A DNA stretch of 64,000 bases from Azadirachta indica (GCA_022749755.1 CM040451.1:16314825-16378824); one strand, 5' to 3'; shown: positions 1 to 12,601, counted from the first letter of the stretch. A program made the numbers and translations. The notes: generated by a model from the letters alone, not told the origin.

Positions 1-137
1 AAACAATATAAAATTAACTAAAAATAATGATATTTTTATGTCTAAGTGTAATTTTTCAACATATATTCAATTTTCTTTCAACAAATATCACTATTTTTAA
101 TTCTTTTTTTTTTGTTGTTTCACTATATTTGTTTTCA

Positions 138-1727
138 CTTATGGGATTTATAATTATTGCTAACCAATATATGGGCATTGTTTCAGTTATGGATTAGGGT
201 GAAAAACATAAAATGAAAAAAGGTGAACACTTTAAAATCAGTAATCAAAAAAAAAAAAAAGATGAAAACTTTAAAACCAAAAATCAAAAAAGAAAGATGG
301 AAAACTTAAAATAAAAAATAAAAAATAGAATTGAAAATAAATTAAACTTTTACTTTTTTAATTGAAATAAAATTGTCTTAATTTAACTAATTTATTTAAT
401 TAAAAAATCAACTAAAATAATAAAGAAGGGTATTTATGTAATTATATTGGTCAAACAAGGGTTAGAGGAATATTTTTTCATTGAACTAGTCAAGATGAGT
501 CAACAATTAATATTAATTGAGAAAATTGACAAAAGGTGTATGTTTGACAATTATTTTCTAAGTAAGCTTGTAAATATCGTTCAGGTAATAAAGTAGAGGT
601 CCAAATATCGTTTGTTCATGTTTCTATGATTGTGTAGGCTACTATTTTTTGCACAAGGACAAATAATGTTAAAGTTCTAATGATAAAAGTAATATGTCAC
701 GTGGGCCTATTTTTGTGCTTCCACGTGAAAATATTCATCTCAGCATGCACACCAATATAATTCACCAGCTTCCTTGTGACAAAACCTCACTACGAAATGA
801 ACTGTAAATTAGGCTTATAAAGTCCAAGATCTATGGGCTTAGGACAAAATGATACAAGACTAAAAAAAAACTGATGTGTGCTTAATAAATTCGATGAGAA
901 ATTGCTCCAAGGAGTTAACCTTGCTCAGAATTAGAGGTGAATGCTATTAATGTGGCGTCATCATCATCCCATTGGATAACATCGTGACCAATGATAGAGC
1001 AATATGTAAGAGGGTTATAGTCAGACAACCAATAGTTGATTTACTTTTTGTTCGAATGAATGGCAGACATAATTCCTTCTCCATAAAGTCACTAATGGGT
1101 TTATGTGAACTAAGAAAAAGATATGAAAAAGTGCCATAAAATGAAGGAAATTGTTCCTTTAATATTTTAAGCATTAAGTGAATTTGATAAGATATGTAGG
1201 CCAACATATATCACTCACACCAACAACAGTTTATAAATAACAGGATATTTAGTGGCAAATAAAAGGGAAAATGACATATAGACCTCTATTTTATTGCTTG
1301 AATAACATTTATACTTCGACTTTGAAAATAATTATCAAACACACCACTTCTGTGAATTTTTTTCATTAAATTAACTGTTAACTCATGTTGACTAATTCAA
1401 TAATAAAAATACCCCTCTGACATTTATTTGACCAATATAATAATTTAAATGCCATTATTTACAATTTGTAGTTGATTTTTTTAGTTAAATAAATTAGTTA
1501 TATGAAGACAATTTTATTTCAGTTAAAAAAGTAAAAGTTTAATTTATTTTCAATTCTATTTTTTATTTTTTATTTTAATGTTTCAATCTTTCTTTTTTTT
1601 TGATTTAAAAGTTTCTATTTTTCTATTTTTGATTTTAAAATTTCCATCTTTTTTTTTTATTTGTTCACCCTAATCAATAATTGAAGCAATACTAGTATAT
1701 TAGCAAACAATAATCATAAATTAACTA
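138..1727. repeat. Large inverted repeat (arms about 138-605 and 1265-1727)
   Basis: The left arm read backwards matches the right arm over about 460 bp. For example, the stretch ending in 'gattagggtgaa' near 200 pairs with 'ttcaccctaatcaataat' near 1664, and 'ataaagtagaggtcc' near 590 pairs with 'gacctctattttattg' near 1280. Identity is roughly 75-80% by eye. The right arm begins at 1265 with GGGAAAATGACATATAG, which resembles the MULE-like terminus at 19204. The 660-bp spacer holds one copy of a separate direct repeat. It may be a fold-back or MULE-derived element, or two solo ends. No target duplication was identified. Confidence 0.6.
661..1115 (+). repeat. Direct repeat, copy A
   Basis: This stretch matches 1734-2187 in the same orientation over about 455 bp, both starting with 'aaataatgttaaagttcta' and both containing 'gacaaccaatagttgattt' and 'agacataattccttct'. 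Identity is about 80-85% by eye. Short reading frames inside it have no recognisable domain. It is probably part of an unclassified repeat family. Confidence 0.7.
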
Positions 1728-1733
1728 AGTAAT

Positions 1734-2187
1734 AAATAATGTTAAAGTTCTAAGGATAAAAGTAACATTTGACGTGGGCCTATTTTTGGGCACCCATGTG
1801 AAAATATTCGTCTCAACATGCCCACCAACATAACTCACGAGCTTCACTATAGTAGAACCTAGCTGTGAAATGAATGGTAAATTAGGCTTATAAGGCCCAA
1901 GATCTAAGGGCCTAGGACAAAATGATTCGGGACTAAGAAAAAAGTGACGTGTGCTTAATAAATTCAATGATAAAGCACTCCAAGCAATTGACCTTGCTCA
2001 AAGCAGAGATGAATGCTATTAATATGGCATCATGATCATCCTATTGGGGAATATCGTGACCAATGATAGACTAACACATGGAACAATTACTATAAGACAA
2101 CCAATAGTTGATTTACTTTTTATCCAAATGAATGGTAGACATAATTCCTTCTCTATGAAGTCACCAATAGGCTTATGAGAACTAAGA
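1734..2187 (+). repeat. Direct repeat, copy B
   Basis: Partner of 661-1115. The right arm of the inverted repeat (1265-1727) lies between the two copies, so the arm and the duplicate abut at about 1730. No protein domain is visible. Confidence 0.7.
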
Positions 2188-3714
2188 GCACGTGGGACTC
2201 GCAACCCCTTGTGGTAGAGTGCTATGGATCACGTGAAAAAATGGCAACACTACTTGTAATAATGGCACCTACATAAACTACAAGGGCAGCCAAAGTAAGA
2301 TAAGTAACCCTCTAAAAAATAAGAAGAAAGAGTTTTCTTTCTCTTTGATTTCAAGATTTGCATTCAAACTAATGCGGGACATTTTTCTCCAGTAGCATTA
2401 AATTTGACATGAGCGTCAGAGGGCTTTCGCCGATGACATTGTTGTTACTTTAATTATGTTTTTGTTGACCTTTATAGTCATTCATTAGTCAATTGATATA
2501 CCAAATTTTATATTGACTTCAAATAAAAGCTAAAAGATGATAAATGAAAGCTAAAAGGCAATGACGATAACATCCCATATCATTAATGAGAATAAGATTA
2601 GACAATGACTTCAAAAACAACATCTCTTACATTTTTTTAATAATTAATTTTTTAACTAGATTAATTATAACATTGTGAAACATCTCTTTTAATGTAGCCA
2701 AACATAAAGAGATCAAAGTTTTTGAGAGAATTTTATTAATTGATGGAATAGATAATGACAATTTAGTTTGGTTTTTCTAAATAAAAAACTTTAATTATGA
2801 TCAAATTTCAATAATTAAAAATTTTCAAGTACTGAGAAACTCGAAACGGCCAACATAAAATGAAAATAAATTAATAAAAATATATATATATATTTTAAAA
2901 AAATGCGAATTGCTAGTTGAAGGTCCACAATGCTCTTTTTGGCCAAAATCTGGACTTATGCACATCCTCCAGAGCTTCAATTCAATAGATTATCAATCAA
3001 ATATTTATTATTAAGAGCTTAATTGATCATGATAATAAAAAATCAAGGTTTTTTGTATATAGCTGTAATACATCAAATTAGTGTTAATATTATTTATAAC
3101 ATGTATTAATGAGACACGCTAATATTAATACAAAGTCTTGAGAGTGTTTTTAATGGTATTGGATTATAATGAATTACATTGAATAAAATTTAATATAATA
3201 TTATATTTGATATTTCATCATATAGTAAAATATCAACCACATAATTTTTTTTTTACTATTTAATTATGTATTATTATTTTTTATCAAATAATTTAATAAT
3301 TCAAAACTACTTGTTTCAATCAACAAAAGTTGCTGCATTCAAGTGTCATACTCACAAAAATAACTTCTAATTCACACATGTTTCTTCTCAAGACTTTTTA
3401 GTGAGTTTCTACAATGTTAATTAAACATGATTTGTGACACTGTAAATAACTAAATTTTTTAGTATTAAAAATATTGTCTTTCCTTTTTAGAAAAAACTCA
3501 AATTTTAGGTTTTTGATGGTAGAGTTTCTTTAACTTTTTAAAAATAAATTGATTAAAATATCCTTATTTTATTTTAAAAATTTTACATTATTTCTCTAAA
3601 CTAAAATATTAAAAACTTGTCAGTTAAAGTAATTACTCAAATTTTCTCAAATATTATTTATGACAACCAAATGATTAATAAGTTTTTGTTAAAAAATTTA
3701 CTCATAAGAGTTAT
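2188..3714. other. AT-rich intergenic DNA, no gene seen
   Basis: Only short, low-complexity, AT-rich reading frames are present, together with a short TA run near 2880. I see no conserved domain, RNA gene or clear transposon terminus. Confidence 0.6.
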
Positions 3715-4262
3715 ATGGGATGGATAAATTCGGGGTCGATTTGGTTTTCTCAAAAACTGACCCAAATAGAAGTAGAGCTCAATTTTTAAGAACTGAACCG
3801 AATTAAATCAAACTATGTAATCAAGCTGAACCAAATTGAACTAATTCGGTACGATTTGGTGCCACGGCTCGAGTCCAATCTCCTCTTAGGTTTCAATTTA
3901 TTTTTTTAAATAATATTTTTATATAAATTCCTAAAATATTTAAAAATTATAGATAGAGAGAAATTTTATAAAATTTATAAAACTTTTCCATTTTTTATTG
4001 TATTTTTTGTAAATTTATTTAAAATTTGTCTTTATTTATTTTTTTATAGATTTTAAAAATTTATACGAAAATATCTGTTTCTTTTAAGTTCGCTTGCAGT
4101 CGATTTTTGGTTCAAATTTAATTTTTAAGCAAACTCGAGCCGAACCGAATAGTTTTTAAAATTTAAATAGAACTAAACTTATTTTACAAACCCGAACCAA
4201 GCCAAGCCATTCGGTTTGGTTAAGCCTTTTTGCCCAAGCCTATTTCAATATTATAAATTCAT
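3715..4262. mobile_element. Possible degenerate hAT-like MITE
   Basis: The stretch contains repeated AACCGAA/TTCGGTT-type motifs. It begins near 'tgggatggataaattcgg' and ends near 'tttttgcccaagccta', the kind of ends seen in hAT-type MITEs and in the clearer element at 63220. The terminal repeats match only partly and I found no matching 8-bp target duplication, so this is a weak call. Confidence 0.25.
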
Positions 4263-6082
4263 GAATTAGCAAGACAAAGGTATTGTTTTTTTTTTTTTTT
4301 TTTTTTGAATACTAAATTTTTTTTAATATCTAAATCTGAATGGTTTTTTTTTTTTCTCTATCTGAAATCTGAATATAAATATTAAGTTATTTGTTTTTCT
4401 AAATTATAAAATGTCTGAAAATTAATAATTCTACATTTTAACTCTTATAATTTTTTAAAGATGAAATAAACAACAAAATCATTATAAAAATTATAAACAA
4501 AATAAATTTCACTCATACACAAAATCATAAACTATTTTAATATTAATATTTTGTATAAATTAATTAAGAATAAATTTTAGAAATAATTTAACTAGTGTAT
4601 TCTGGTTTTTAGCATTTAGACGAAAAAAATTTACTTTTTTTTTAATTGAAACAGTGGCAGAAAAAGACAAAGACAATTAAGATATAGAAAATAATTAACT
4701 TAATTATCATAAATAGAAGAATTCAACAAATAAGATACGAAGACCGAAAAAATAAAGAAACACAAAACATTGAGCTGAATAGCTCTACAATATATATATA
4801 TTTTCAATTAGAAAGTACAATGACATTCAGCCCAATTCATGCATGTATAAACACAAATCAAATTAAGCACAACTAATAATGAGAATAATAAATAAACCCG
4901 GTTCAGTTTAGGGTTTGCTTTTGACATTTGATCATTTTCTTCTCCTTTCTATTTCATATAATTCCATAAAGTAATAATTAGTTGATCGCTAAATTTTGAT
5001 GATATAATTTATTTGTGTTTGAAAAAGTGAACTAAGGTCAATTAAGGTCAAGGATCAACTGAGTTCAAACATAGCCCACCTAAGAAGATGAATATAAGGA
5101 CTTGTGATGAAGATGATCTCAAGTAAACTTGCGAGCAAACTAGCATGAGGTCAGGTCAGGGATATTCTCTAGGTCAAGTCAGGAACAATCTTCATATCAT
5201 ATTAGAAGAAAATGTTACAGCCAGGAAATCAATATATAATGGATAGAATCATAACTGTCCGAGCAAATCTGGCTAATAATTGTCCATAAGCAGATAAAAT
5301 TTCCTCTCCAACAATTTGACTTTAATAGTTTCATTCATAGCATCTAACATTTTCGTCCACAGGATGATATGTAATACTTTTGTTGATTTTATTCAACTCC
5401 AAATACAATTTATGTAGACATTTTCATTGTTAAATATCTAAAATATATCATAAAATTATGTATTAAGTGTTAATTATATTAATAAAATCTCTGCAGAAAG
5501 TACAAGAGATCCAAGGTTAAACTTCCTCAAAAGAATTAGAAGCAATTTACGTTATTTTCCTTCGGCATTTAAAAAAAAACAAAAGAAAAAAAAAAAAATA
5601 TCCCAAGTTATTGCATGGAATAGAGGCCATCTATCATAATAAGGTCTATTATCAAGTGTACACATTATTTGAAGTGATTTTGCACTTCTTCACTCAACTG
5701 TGAGTACAAATCCACCAAATTTTCATATTTTCAGATGACTAACTATCCATCGAAGGACAAAATGGTGATAAATGAAAATCTTTTTTTCTTGTTAAACCAA
5801 ATTTTGTAGTCGATATTTTATTAGAATTTATTTATGTGAACTATTTGTGTGAATAAAAATCATCTCATTATTTATTAGTTCTTAATTTTAAAAATGAAAG
5901 ATTTAGCAATTAGAGAATGAAAATTGATAAAAATTTTGAATTTTAAACTAGGGATGAACAAAAACTATATTAGTTGAGAGTAGGGGCAGAGAGCTAAAAA
6001 TGGATAATGGGGTCAAAATATTTAAAATTAAAGTTAATTAGCTAACATTTTAAAAATAATTAATAAATTAAGGGATAAATTA
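4263..6082. other. AT-rich intergenic DNA with homopolymer runs
   Basis: A poly-T run lies at about 4281-4306 and short A/T runs occur near 4340 and 5580. No reading frame resembles a known protein. I see no gene. Confidence 0.6.
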
Positions 6083-6547
6083 CTAATATGAATTATGTAG
6101 TTTAATTGAAAATTATCACTAAACGTAATACACTTTTATTTAATTAATTTTACATAGAGATATAGTGAATTATTAGGGGCAAAATAGTTTCGATTGATCT
6201 TGAGAGAGACTGTCGAATAGGATAGGATAATTAACTAGCAATGCCGGTATCAAATCAAAATAACATCAATAGAAGAAGTGGATTTGACTAATTAAGATAA
6301 AATCATTTGCCCTAGATTTTTCCATTGATTGAATCTTTTAATTAATTTGTTAGGTAGTTAATTTTTATCTATTTTAATTTTCCATTCAAATTGATAATCG
6401 ATTCTTAAAATAAATTCGAAATTAATTATCTTCGGTACTTAATTGGTTGCATTTCTCGTGGGATCGACATTCTCTTATCATTTTACTACTTGTTACGATC
6501 CTGTGCATTTGCGGGTATCACGCACATACTACACAAATCATACAACA
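6083..6547 (+). mobile_element. Truncated 5' LTR of Athila-like gypsy element
   Basis: This 465-bp stretch matches the end of the LTR at 8453-8920 almost continuously, and both end in ACAAATCATACAACA. Similarity starts abruptly near 6083, so the first roughly 950 bp of this LTR are missing. It is followed directly by a tRNA-Asp-type primer binding site, which fixes the orientation as +. Confidence 0.8.
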
Positions 6548-6553
6548 AGTTTT

Positions 6554-6571
6554 TGGCATTGTTGCTGGGGA
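6554..6571 (+). other. Primer binding site (tRNA-Asp type), decayed
   Basis: TGGCATTGTTGCTGGGGA differs from the usual plant tRNA-Asp site (TGGCGCCGTTGCCGGGGA) at four positions; one looks like CpG decay (CG to CA) and the others are C-to-T. It lies six bases after the LTR end. Confidence 0.7.
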
Positions 6572-6699
6572 ATGTTAAGTTCTTTTAATATCGAAATAGA
6601 TTAATTTTGAATTTAATTTGAAGTTTTATTTTGTTTTTCTTACAAGTGTCTTTTTCAGTGCATGAGAAAAGTCGGAAGCGGAGTTTTATTACCATTTAA

Positions 6700-7490
6700 T
6701 TCTGAAATTGGAGCTTGGTGAAGCAAAGGCTACAACTGTTTCACTTCAATTGGCGGATAGGTCAATCAAGCATCCGAGAGGAATTATGGAAGATGTGCTA
6801 GTTAAGGTCGACAAATTCATATTTCTAGCTAACTTCATTATGTTGAATATGGAAGAAGATAGGGAAATACCACTTATTTTGGGAGACCATTTCTAACTAC
6901 TGGCAGGACTCTTATAGATTTTTAGCAGGGGAAGCTGGTTGTGAAAGTTCAAGATGAACAAGTGGAGTTTAATATACTTAAGGCTCTCAAGTACCCTTTC
7001 GAAACTAATAGTTGTCTTAGGATGGACATTATTGACTAAATGGTGCATGAAACTTTCAAGGAAGAACATCCAAGAGAACCTCTAGAAGCTTGCATAGTTC
7101 ATGCTAAATCTACAAATGCGGAAGATGAAAGAATTGTTAAGTGTGCACGATATTTGGAAGCGTCACCACCATTTCATCATGGGAAGCCTAAGTTTCAAGA
7201 GCTAGTAAGAAATCCAGATTCGTCCTTGTCAAATAATGTAAGTCATTACAAGCTTGAACTTAAACCACTACTAGCTCATCTTCGATATGCTTACTTAAGC
7301 CCAAATTCTTCTTTTCCAATAATCATTTCAGGATCACTAAGTGAATTGGAGGAAGAGAAGTTGCTCTGTGTGTTGAGGCACCATAAGGCATCAATTGGGT
7401 GGCCCATTGCTAATATCAAGGGTATAAACCCTTCAATTTGTATGCATAAAATCCTTATGAAGGAGAACTTCAAGTGTGAGGGTATTTAAT
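6700..7490 (+). pseudogene. Gag-pol remnant: protease end and start of RT (Athila-like gypsy)
   Basis: Two frames carry the retropepsin end and the linker into reverse transcriptase of an Athila-type polyprotein. The first (about 6700-6895) reads LQLADRSIKHPRGIMEDVLV and a truncated LGDHF where the family has LGRPF. The second (7040-7489) contains LELKPLLAHLRYAYL, an EEEKLLCVLRHHK segment, and KGINPSICMHKILM. Stops interrupt the link at 6894 and 7039. Gag, the RT catalytic core, RNase H and integrase are absent, because the LTR starts right after the RT N-terminus. This is a non-functional internal deletion derivative; domain order is known from the family. Confidence 0.8.
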
Positions 7491-7493
7491 AAG

Positions 7494-8920
7494 TGTGTAA
7501 AACATGCACTTATTATTCACTCTTAAACTTGTTTTATTTGTTTGATCCTCATGTTTTATTGGTATCTGATGTGTCTTGGGTTTCATTGTGCAGATCATGA
7601 GAGAATCGACCATTAAAAGCGAATTTTATTCGAAATGATTGAATTCAGCTTGAAAAAGAAGATGTTCAAGGACCAACATATAAGAGAAGTACGAACCAAA
7701 ATACAAGACACCATGAGATCTAATTGCAAAGTTAAGGGGACTCATCTGTAAGATTTTTAAACCTTACAAGTCAGTTTTACATGGCACTGCTGCACCACCT
7801 CTTCCATCTCACTTGTGCCCCCCGTTGTTTGTGGCACCTCAACATCCGCTGCAATCATTTTAGACAGTTTTCAAACTTATTCTAAGCCCTACGATCATAA
7901 ATGAACGGTTATATGTCAGAAATATTTAGGTTTTATATGTATTTTGGGTATAGAAGAAGGGAGCCACTTTTTAGGGAAGATTTTTTGTCTTGGAAGAAAA
8001 GAGAAGAAGAGAGAGAGAGAGAGAGGGAGAAATCTAGAGATAGAAGTTACATTTGGAAGAAGAGGAGGAAGGAAGCTTGATCTCTTGAAGGAAAAGGCTC
8101 TCCAAATCATAGTTTTATCTCTTCTCTTATCTTATTTTGCCTTAAATTGAACAAATTAGTATTTATTGACAATGTTATCATTTGTTGAATTCATGTTTAT
8201 AAAATTTGAATATTTTATCATGTGTGGCTAAACTTATTATCTAAGGCAACGATTTAATCTATTGGAAGCATTCATTTTCTGATATTGTGCTATTTTTTAT
8301 TTGATATCTTGTATTGTGTATTTATCATGATGATTAATGCTTTTAAATATTTAGCTAGTATTTGAATAAAATGTGAATTGATATAAATTGAAAAGTGAGT
8401 ATCGTATTTAGATCATGTGATAAATAACGTAAATTGCATGTTAAATAAAGATGTACTAATATGATTTACGTAGTTTAATTGAAAATTATCACTAATCTTA
8501 ATGCACTTTTATTTAATTAATTTTACATAGAGATATAGTGAATGATTAGGTGCGGAGTAGTTTCGATTGATTTTGAGAGAGATTGTCGAATAGGATTAGA
8601 TAATTAATTAGCAATGTTGGTATCAAATCAGAATAACATTAATAAAAGAAGTAGGTGCGACTAATTAAAATAAAATCATTGGCCCTAAATATTTCTATGG
8701 CTTGAATGTTTTAATTAATTTGTTAAGTGGTTAATTTTTATCTATTTTAATTTCCCATTTAAATTGATAATCGATTCTTCAAATAAATTCAAAATTAATT
8801 ATCTTCGGTACTTAATTGGCTGCATTTCTCGTGGAATCGACATCCTCTTATCGTTTTACTACTTATTTTGATCTCGTGCACTTATGGGTATCGCACACAC
8901 ATTGTACAAATCATACAACA
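7494..8920 (+). mobile_element. 3' LTR of the Athila-like gypsy element
   Basis: The stretch runs from TGTGTAAAACATGC to CATACAACA, with TG and CA ends and about 1.4 kb length. Its last 465 bp duplicate 6083-6547. A GA-rich tract at about 8004-8030 and an AT-rich second half are inside it. The reading frames within it are not coding. Because it sits directly after the RT N-terminus, the internal region has shrunk to about 950 bp. Confidence 0.75.
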
Positions 8921-10131
8921 ATGCATAAAATTGAAAAAAAATTTGTGAAATTTTTGTGCGGTGTGCTAAAACAAGTAAAATTGAGCATGATCAATAGAAT
9001 CAATCAACATAAACAATCATAGCATCATGAAAACAACATTTTGCAATCTACCACCTTTCATAATTTGCCATATTTGACAGTTGAAATAAACATTGTCCCC
9101 AATGTTTAACTACAAAATAAACACAAAGCAAGCATATTCCAATGTCTAAACTAAATTTCTCTTGTAAATAGCTCACTTAGACATTTCATCAAATACTTGA
9201 TGGACACAATTTAAATACTATCCATTCAACAATGCAATCAATTCTTCCAAGCCCAATTACCAATTCAATTCATGCATAATTACTCCTCTATCAATTTCAC
9301 AACTCAACTTATCAAAGAATTGTCATAAGAGCAGCACCCAATTTCCAATTTCCACTTTCCAATTTCCACCAACAAGCTAAAAATGCCCAAATTGATTATT
9401 TTTATCAAATAAAAAATTTGGTTTAGTCATAAAAAACTTACTTGCAATGATAAAAGCAAGAGCTTGCTTGGATTTGATGGAATTGGATTGCATTGTGTTG
9501 GTTGTGAATTTTGTGCGTTTGATTAGATTTTAGGAAAATGAGAAATTGTTAAAGCAAATGTGTTTGAAAGTGAATTTGTGTAGATTGGGAAGTGTTTAGA
9601 GGATGAATTTTTGGTTTAGATTTGTGAAATAAAGATTTGTCTTTAAAGGAAAAGAAAAAGGATATTAACTTATGCAAGAGAAGCAAAAGCACACAAAAAG
9701 ATTTTGGGAAAAAAATATATACCCTACATGAGTTACAAGGGCACGCAGCCTTGCGTGGGTGCACACTTGCTTTTGTATTGAGGCTGAAAATACACTTAGT
9801 TTGTGTTTTTTCTCTTTGTTCCTTAGCCAAAATTCTAATTCATGCTTGAAAAATAATTCCACACCTACAATCATAAATAACCCAAATGACAAGAAAATTT
9901 ATTTAAACTAAACTAAAAAGGATAGAAAACTTGGGTTGCCTCCTAAGATGTACTTGGTTTAATGTCCCTAGTTGGATTTGGCCGTTTAATTCAATCAACC
10001 GGGATCCTCAAGTGGAAAATTTGCCACGTTCCATCCTTCCTCTTAAAATAATGCCTGAGCTTTTGGCCGTTCATACGAAACAATCTCCTATCTTTATCCT
10101 TTAAATTAACCTTGTTAAGATATAATACTCC
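8921..10131 (-). mobile_element. 3' region of a minus-strand gypsy element (integrase tail and 3' UTR)
   Basis: Read on the minus strand, about 9970-10131 translates with an interruption to an integrase C-terminus, including a NGQKLRHYF-like segment typical of the end of gypsy pol. Just beyond it (9930-9990) is the stretch GGAGGCAACCCAAG, common after pol in plant gypsy elements. The remaining sequence to 8921 is non-coding 3' UTR-like DNA. No 3' LTR matching the LTR at 12602 is present, so the element is truncated where it meets the other element's LTR at 8920. Confidence 0.55.
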
Positions 10132-10611
10132 TTAAGTTTTGAACAACACCAACTTTCTTGAGTTTAACTTGCCTAGAATCAACTCTAGTCTTGATCTATT
10201 CTTCTTCTTTTTAAAAATTTTGGCATCCTTATATGCCTCTTTCCAAGACTCATCCATCTCATTTCTATCTATAGCCACTACATCATTTTTTATGATATCT
10301 ACCCTATAAAAAGTGCTTGTGTTGTTTGAAGCTTTATTGTCACGGTAAATATTAAACTTGATTTCTTTTTTATCAACTTTCAATGTCATCTTACCATATT
10401 GTACATCAATTAAAGCTCCTCCTATACCTAGGAAAGGTCGCCCAAGAATAAAGGAGATTTCTCGGTCTTTCTTCATGTCCAGCACTACAAAATCAACTAG
10501 GAAAATGAATTTATTCACCTTGAATAACACATCTTCTATAACTCTAAAAGGATAAGTGATAAAACCTATCTGCCATTTATAAGAAGATAGTCGTTGGCCT
10601 CGCTTTACCAA
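10132..10611 (-). pseudogene. Gypsy protease end fused to integrase C-terminus
   Basis: This 159-aa frame starts with the second half of an Athila-type retropepsin (VIEDVLFKVNKFIFLVDFVV, then ILGRPFLGIGGALIDVQYGK). From about residue 120 it reads as the region after the integrase core (EAYKDAKIFKKK, then LELILGKLNSRKL). The reverse transcriptase, RNase H and integrase catalytic core, normally some 1000 residues, are missing between the two halves. The frame is open across the junction. It overlaps the upstream gag-protease frame by about 35 bases, which implies a frameshift there. It is a relic and no function is expected. Confidence 0.75.
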
Positions 10612-11071
10612 GGCCTAACTTCGACAAAATTGAGAGCGACATTAAATTGATGCTTGCCCCAAGATCACACAATGCCTTCTCAAAGTTTGATTTCTTAATA
10701 ATGAAAGTACTCGTATCTTTCTCTCTTTTAGGCAACTTTTGTTGAATAATAAAGCTAAATTCCTCCATTAACTTCACCATCTCATACTCCTCCAAACGCC
10801 GCTTCTTAGACATTACTTTCTTCATGAATTTCACATAATTCGGCATTTGCTCAAGTATGTTTACAAATGGAATGTTGATATGAAGTTTTTTGAATATTTC
10901 AAGGAACTTGGAAAATTGAGCATCAAGTTTCTTCTTTTGGAATCTCGGAGGGAAAGGTAATTGTGGTATAATTATAGAAGGGTTGTCTAGAAATGAAATC
11001 CCATGCGGCTTAGATTCTGCCATTAGTACTTCTTCTTCAACTTCCTTCTCATTCACTTCACTCTTCTTCAT
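10577..11071 (-). pseudogene. Gypsy Gag end and start of protease
   Basis: The frame reads PQLPFPPRFQKKKLDAQFSK, FLEIFKKLHINIPFV, EQMPNYVKFMKKVMSKKRRL and CDLGASINLMSLSILSKLGL. This is the characteristic link between Gag and retropepsin in Athila/Tat-like Ty3/gypsy elements. The protease active site is DLGA, where the usual family form is D-[LST]-GA. It continues into the next frame with a shift. Upstream (11072-12400) the Gag coding sequence is still recognisable but full of stops. Confidence 0.8.
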
Positions 11072-12400
11072 CTTATCTTCCTTAGCTTCATTCCCCTTAC
11101 ATTTAGATGGTTTTAACTCTCTACCACTCCTAAAAATGATAGCCTTACATTACTCTTTTGGGTTTACCTCTGTGTCACTTGGAAATTTTCCATAACGAAG
11201 AGACTTAATTGATGTAGCCAGTTGGCCAACTTGCACTTTCAAGGATCTTACTATTGCTCTTATATTCATCGTATGAGTTTCCATGTTATCCAACCTAACT
11301 TCATCTTTATTGAACTAATTTATAGTCTTCACAATGGATGTGCTCAAGTGGTCTTTCAAAGATAGCTTCTTTTCAACCATGGGCTATTGTTGAAATCCCT
11401 GTGGTGGTGGTGGTGGCATTACATTGCTTACATTGCCAAAGGAAAGATTTTCATGGCTTCGTAGTCCTGGATGGTAATAGGTTGGCATATTGTTACTTGG
11501 TCGAAAGTTATAGTTCCGGTTGTTGATGTATTAACACTATTCATACTCAAAATCTTCGTCAGTATACGAAGAGTTAGCACTCATTGCTTTCTCTTGACTT
11601 GAAGAAGCCTCCCTTGTGGTAAGGTTTTAATTTGGTTTGTCAAAGCTACTACTCGGGCTGAAAGTGTTACCATTTGATCTACCTCACGAACTCTCGCAGC
11701 TCTTTTCACAATATACCTCTCACTTGGCTATTGGTAGTTGTTACACGCTATTGCTTCAAGCAAAGCATAGGCTTCTGCAGCTGCCTTGGATAGCAAAGTA
11801 CCACCAGCTGTTGCATCTACAATTATGCGAGTTTGCCCATTCAATCCATTATAGAACAGTTGTATTTGAAACCAATCTTAGTACCTATGTTGAGGACACT
11901 TTCGAATTAAATCTTTAAATCACTCCCAAGACATATATAATGGTTCAAAGTTAAGTTGTGTGAATTGTGTGATTTCGCCCCTCAACTGTGAAGTCTTTGA
12001 TGATAAAAAGAATTTTGTGAGTAATGTTTCAGCTAATTCGATACTTCCTAGTTGTAAGGATTACAGCCAACCTGTTGCCTTGTCTCTTAATGAAAATGGA
12101 AACAATCTCATTTGAATCACGTCTTGATCCACTCCATTCATTTTATCGATGTCACACACCTTCAAAAATATGGTCAAGTAGATATTAGGACCTTCATAAG
12201 ATAAAACACCATACTAATTTTGCTAAACCATGTTAATCAAAGCCAGTTTGAGGTCAAAATTATCATCATTGATGGCTTACCAACAAATTCCCAAGTAATT
12301 ATCATTAACTATAGGCCGAAAATAATCTCAAAGTACTTTTGGTTGTTGAGGTTATAGCAGAGGCTGTTGATTTTCTTCATCTGCCATGTTTCTCGATCTA
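11072..12400 (-). pseudogene. Decayed Gag of the minus-strand gypsy element
   Basis: Minus-strand translation gives broken stretches of an Athila-like Gag: a FPFSLRDKATGWL-like capsid segment near 12050-12110, FYNGLNGQTRIIVDATAGGT near 11790-11860, a proline run near 11400, and LKVQVGQLATSIKSL near 11200-11250. Stops and frameshifts separate them. There is no continuous coding capacity. Confidence 0.65.
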
Positions 12401-12577
12401 CTCCTTTTTTCTTTCTCAATCGACGAAAGTTTGTTCAATCTCTAGATCAAATGCAATAAGTTTAAGGCTTCTCGCTCTTTCACATGCACCTTTAAAACTT
12501 AAATGAAACAAAAGTAAAAACCTAAATCAAAATCAAGCTACTCAATTGTAATGTTAAAAAAACTAAAAAATTCTTAG

Positions 12578-12595
12578 TCCCAGGCAACGGCGCCA
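12578..12595 (-). other. Primer binding site (tRNA-Asp type)
   Basis: On the minus strand this reads TGGCGCCGTTGCCTGGGA, one mismatch from the tRNA-Asp site used by Athila-like elements. It lies just inside the LTR that starts at 12602. Confidence 0.8.
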
Positions 12596-12601
12596 AAAAC
12601 T

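Noticed and set aside
7916..8150. Overlapping frames on both strands near the GA tract
   Set aside because: They translate a purine-rich LTR segment (RERERER-type run) and are not genes.
9549..9892. Overlapping frames on both strands of 60-90 residues
   Set aside because: They lie in the 3' untranslated part of the minus-strand gypsy element and show no domain.
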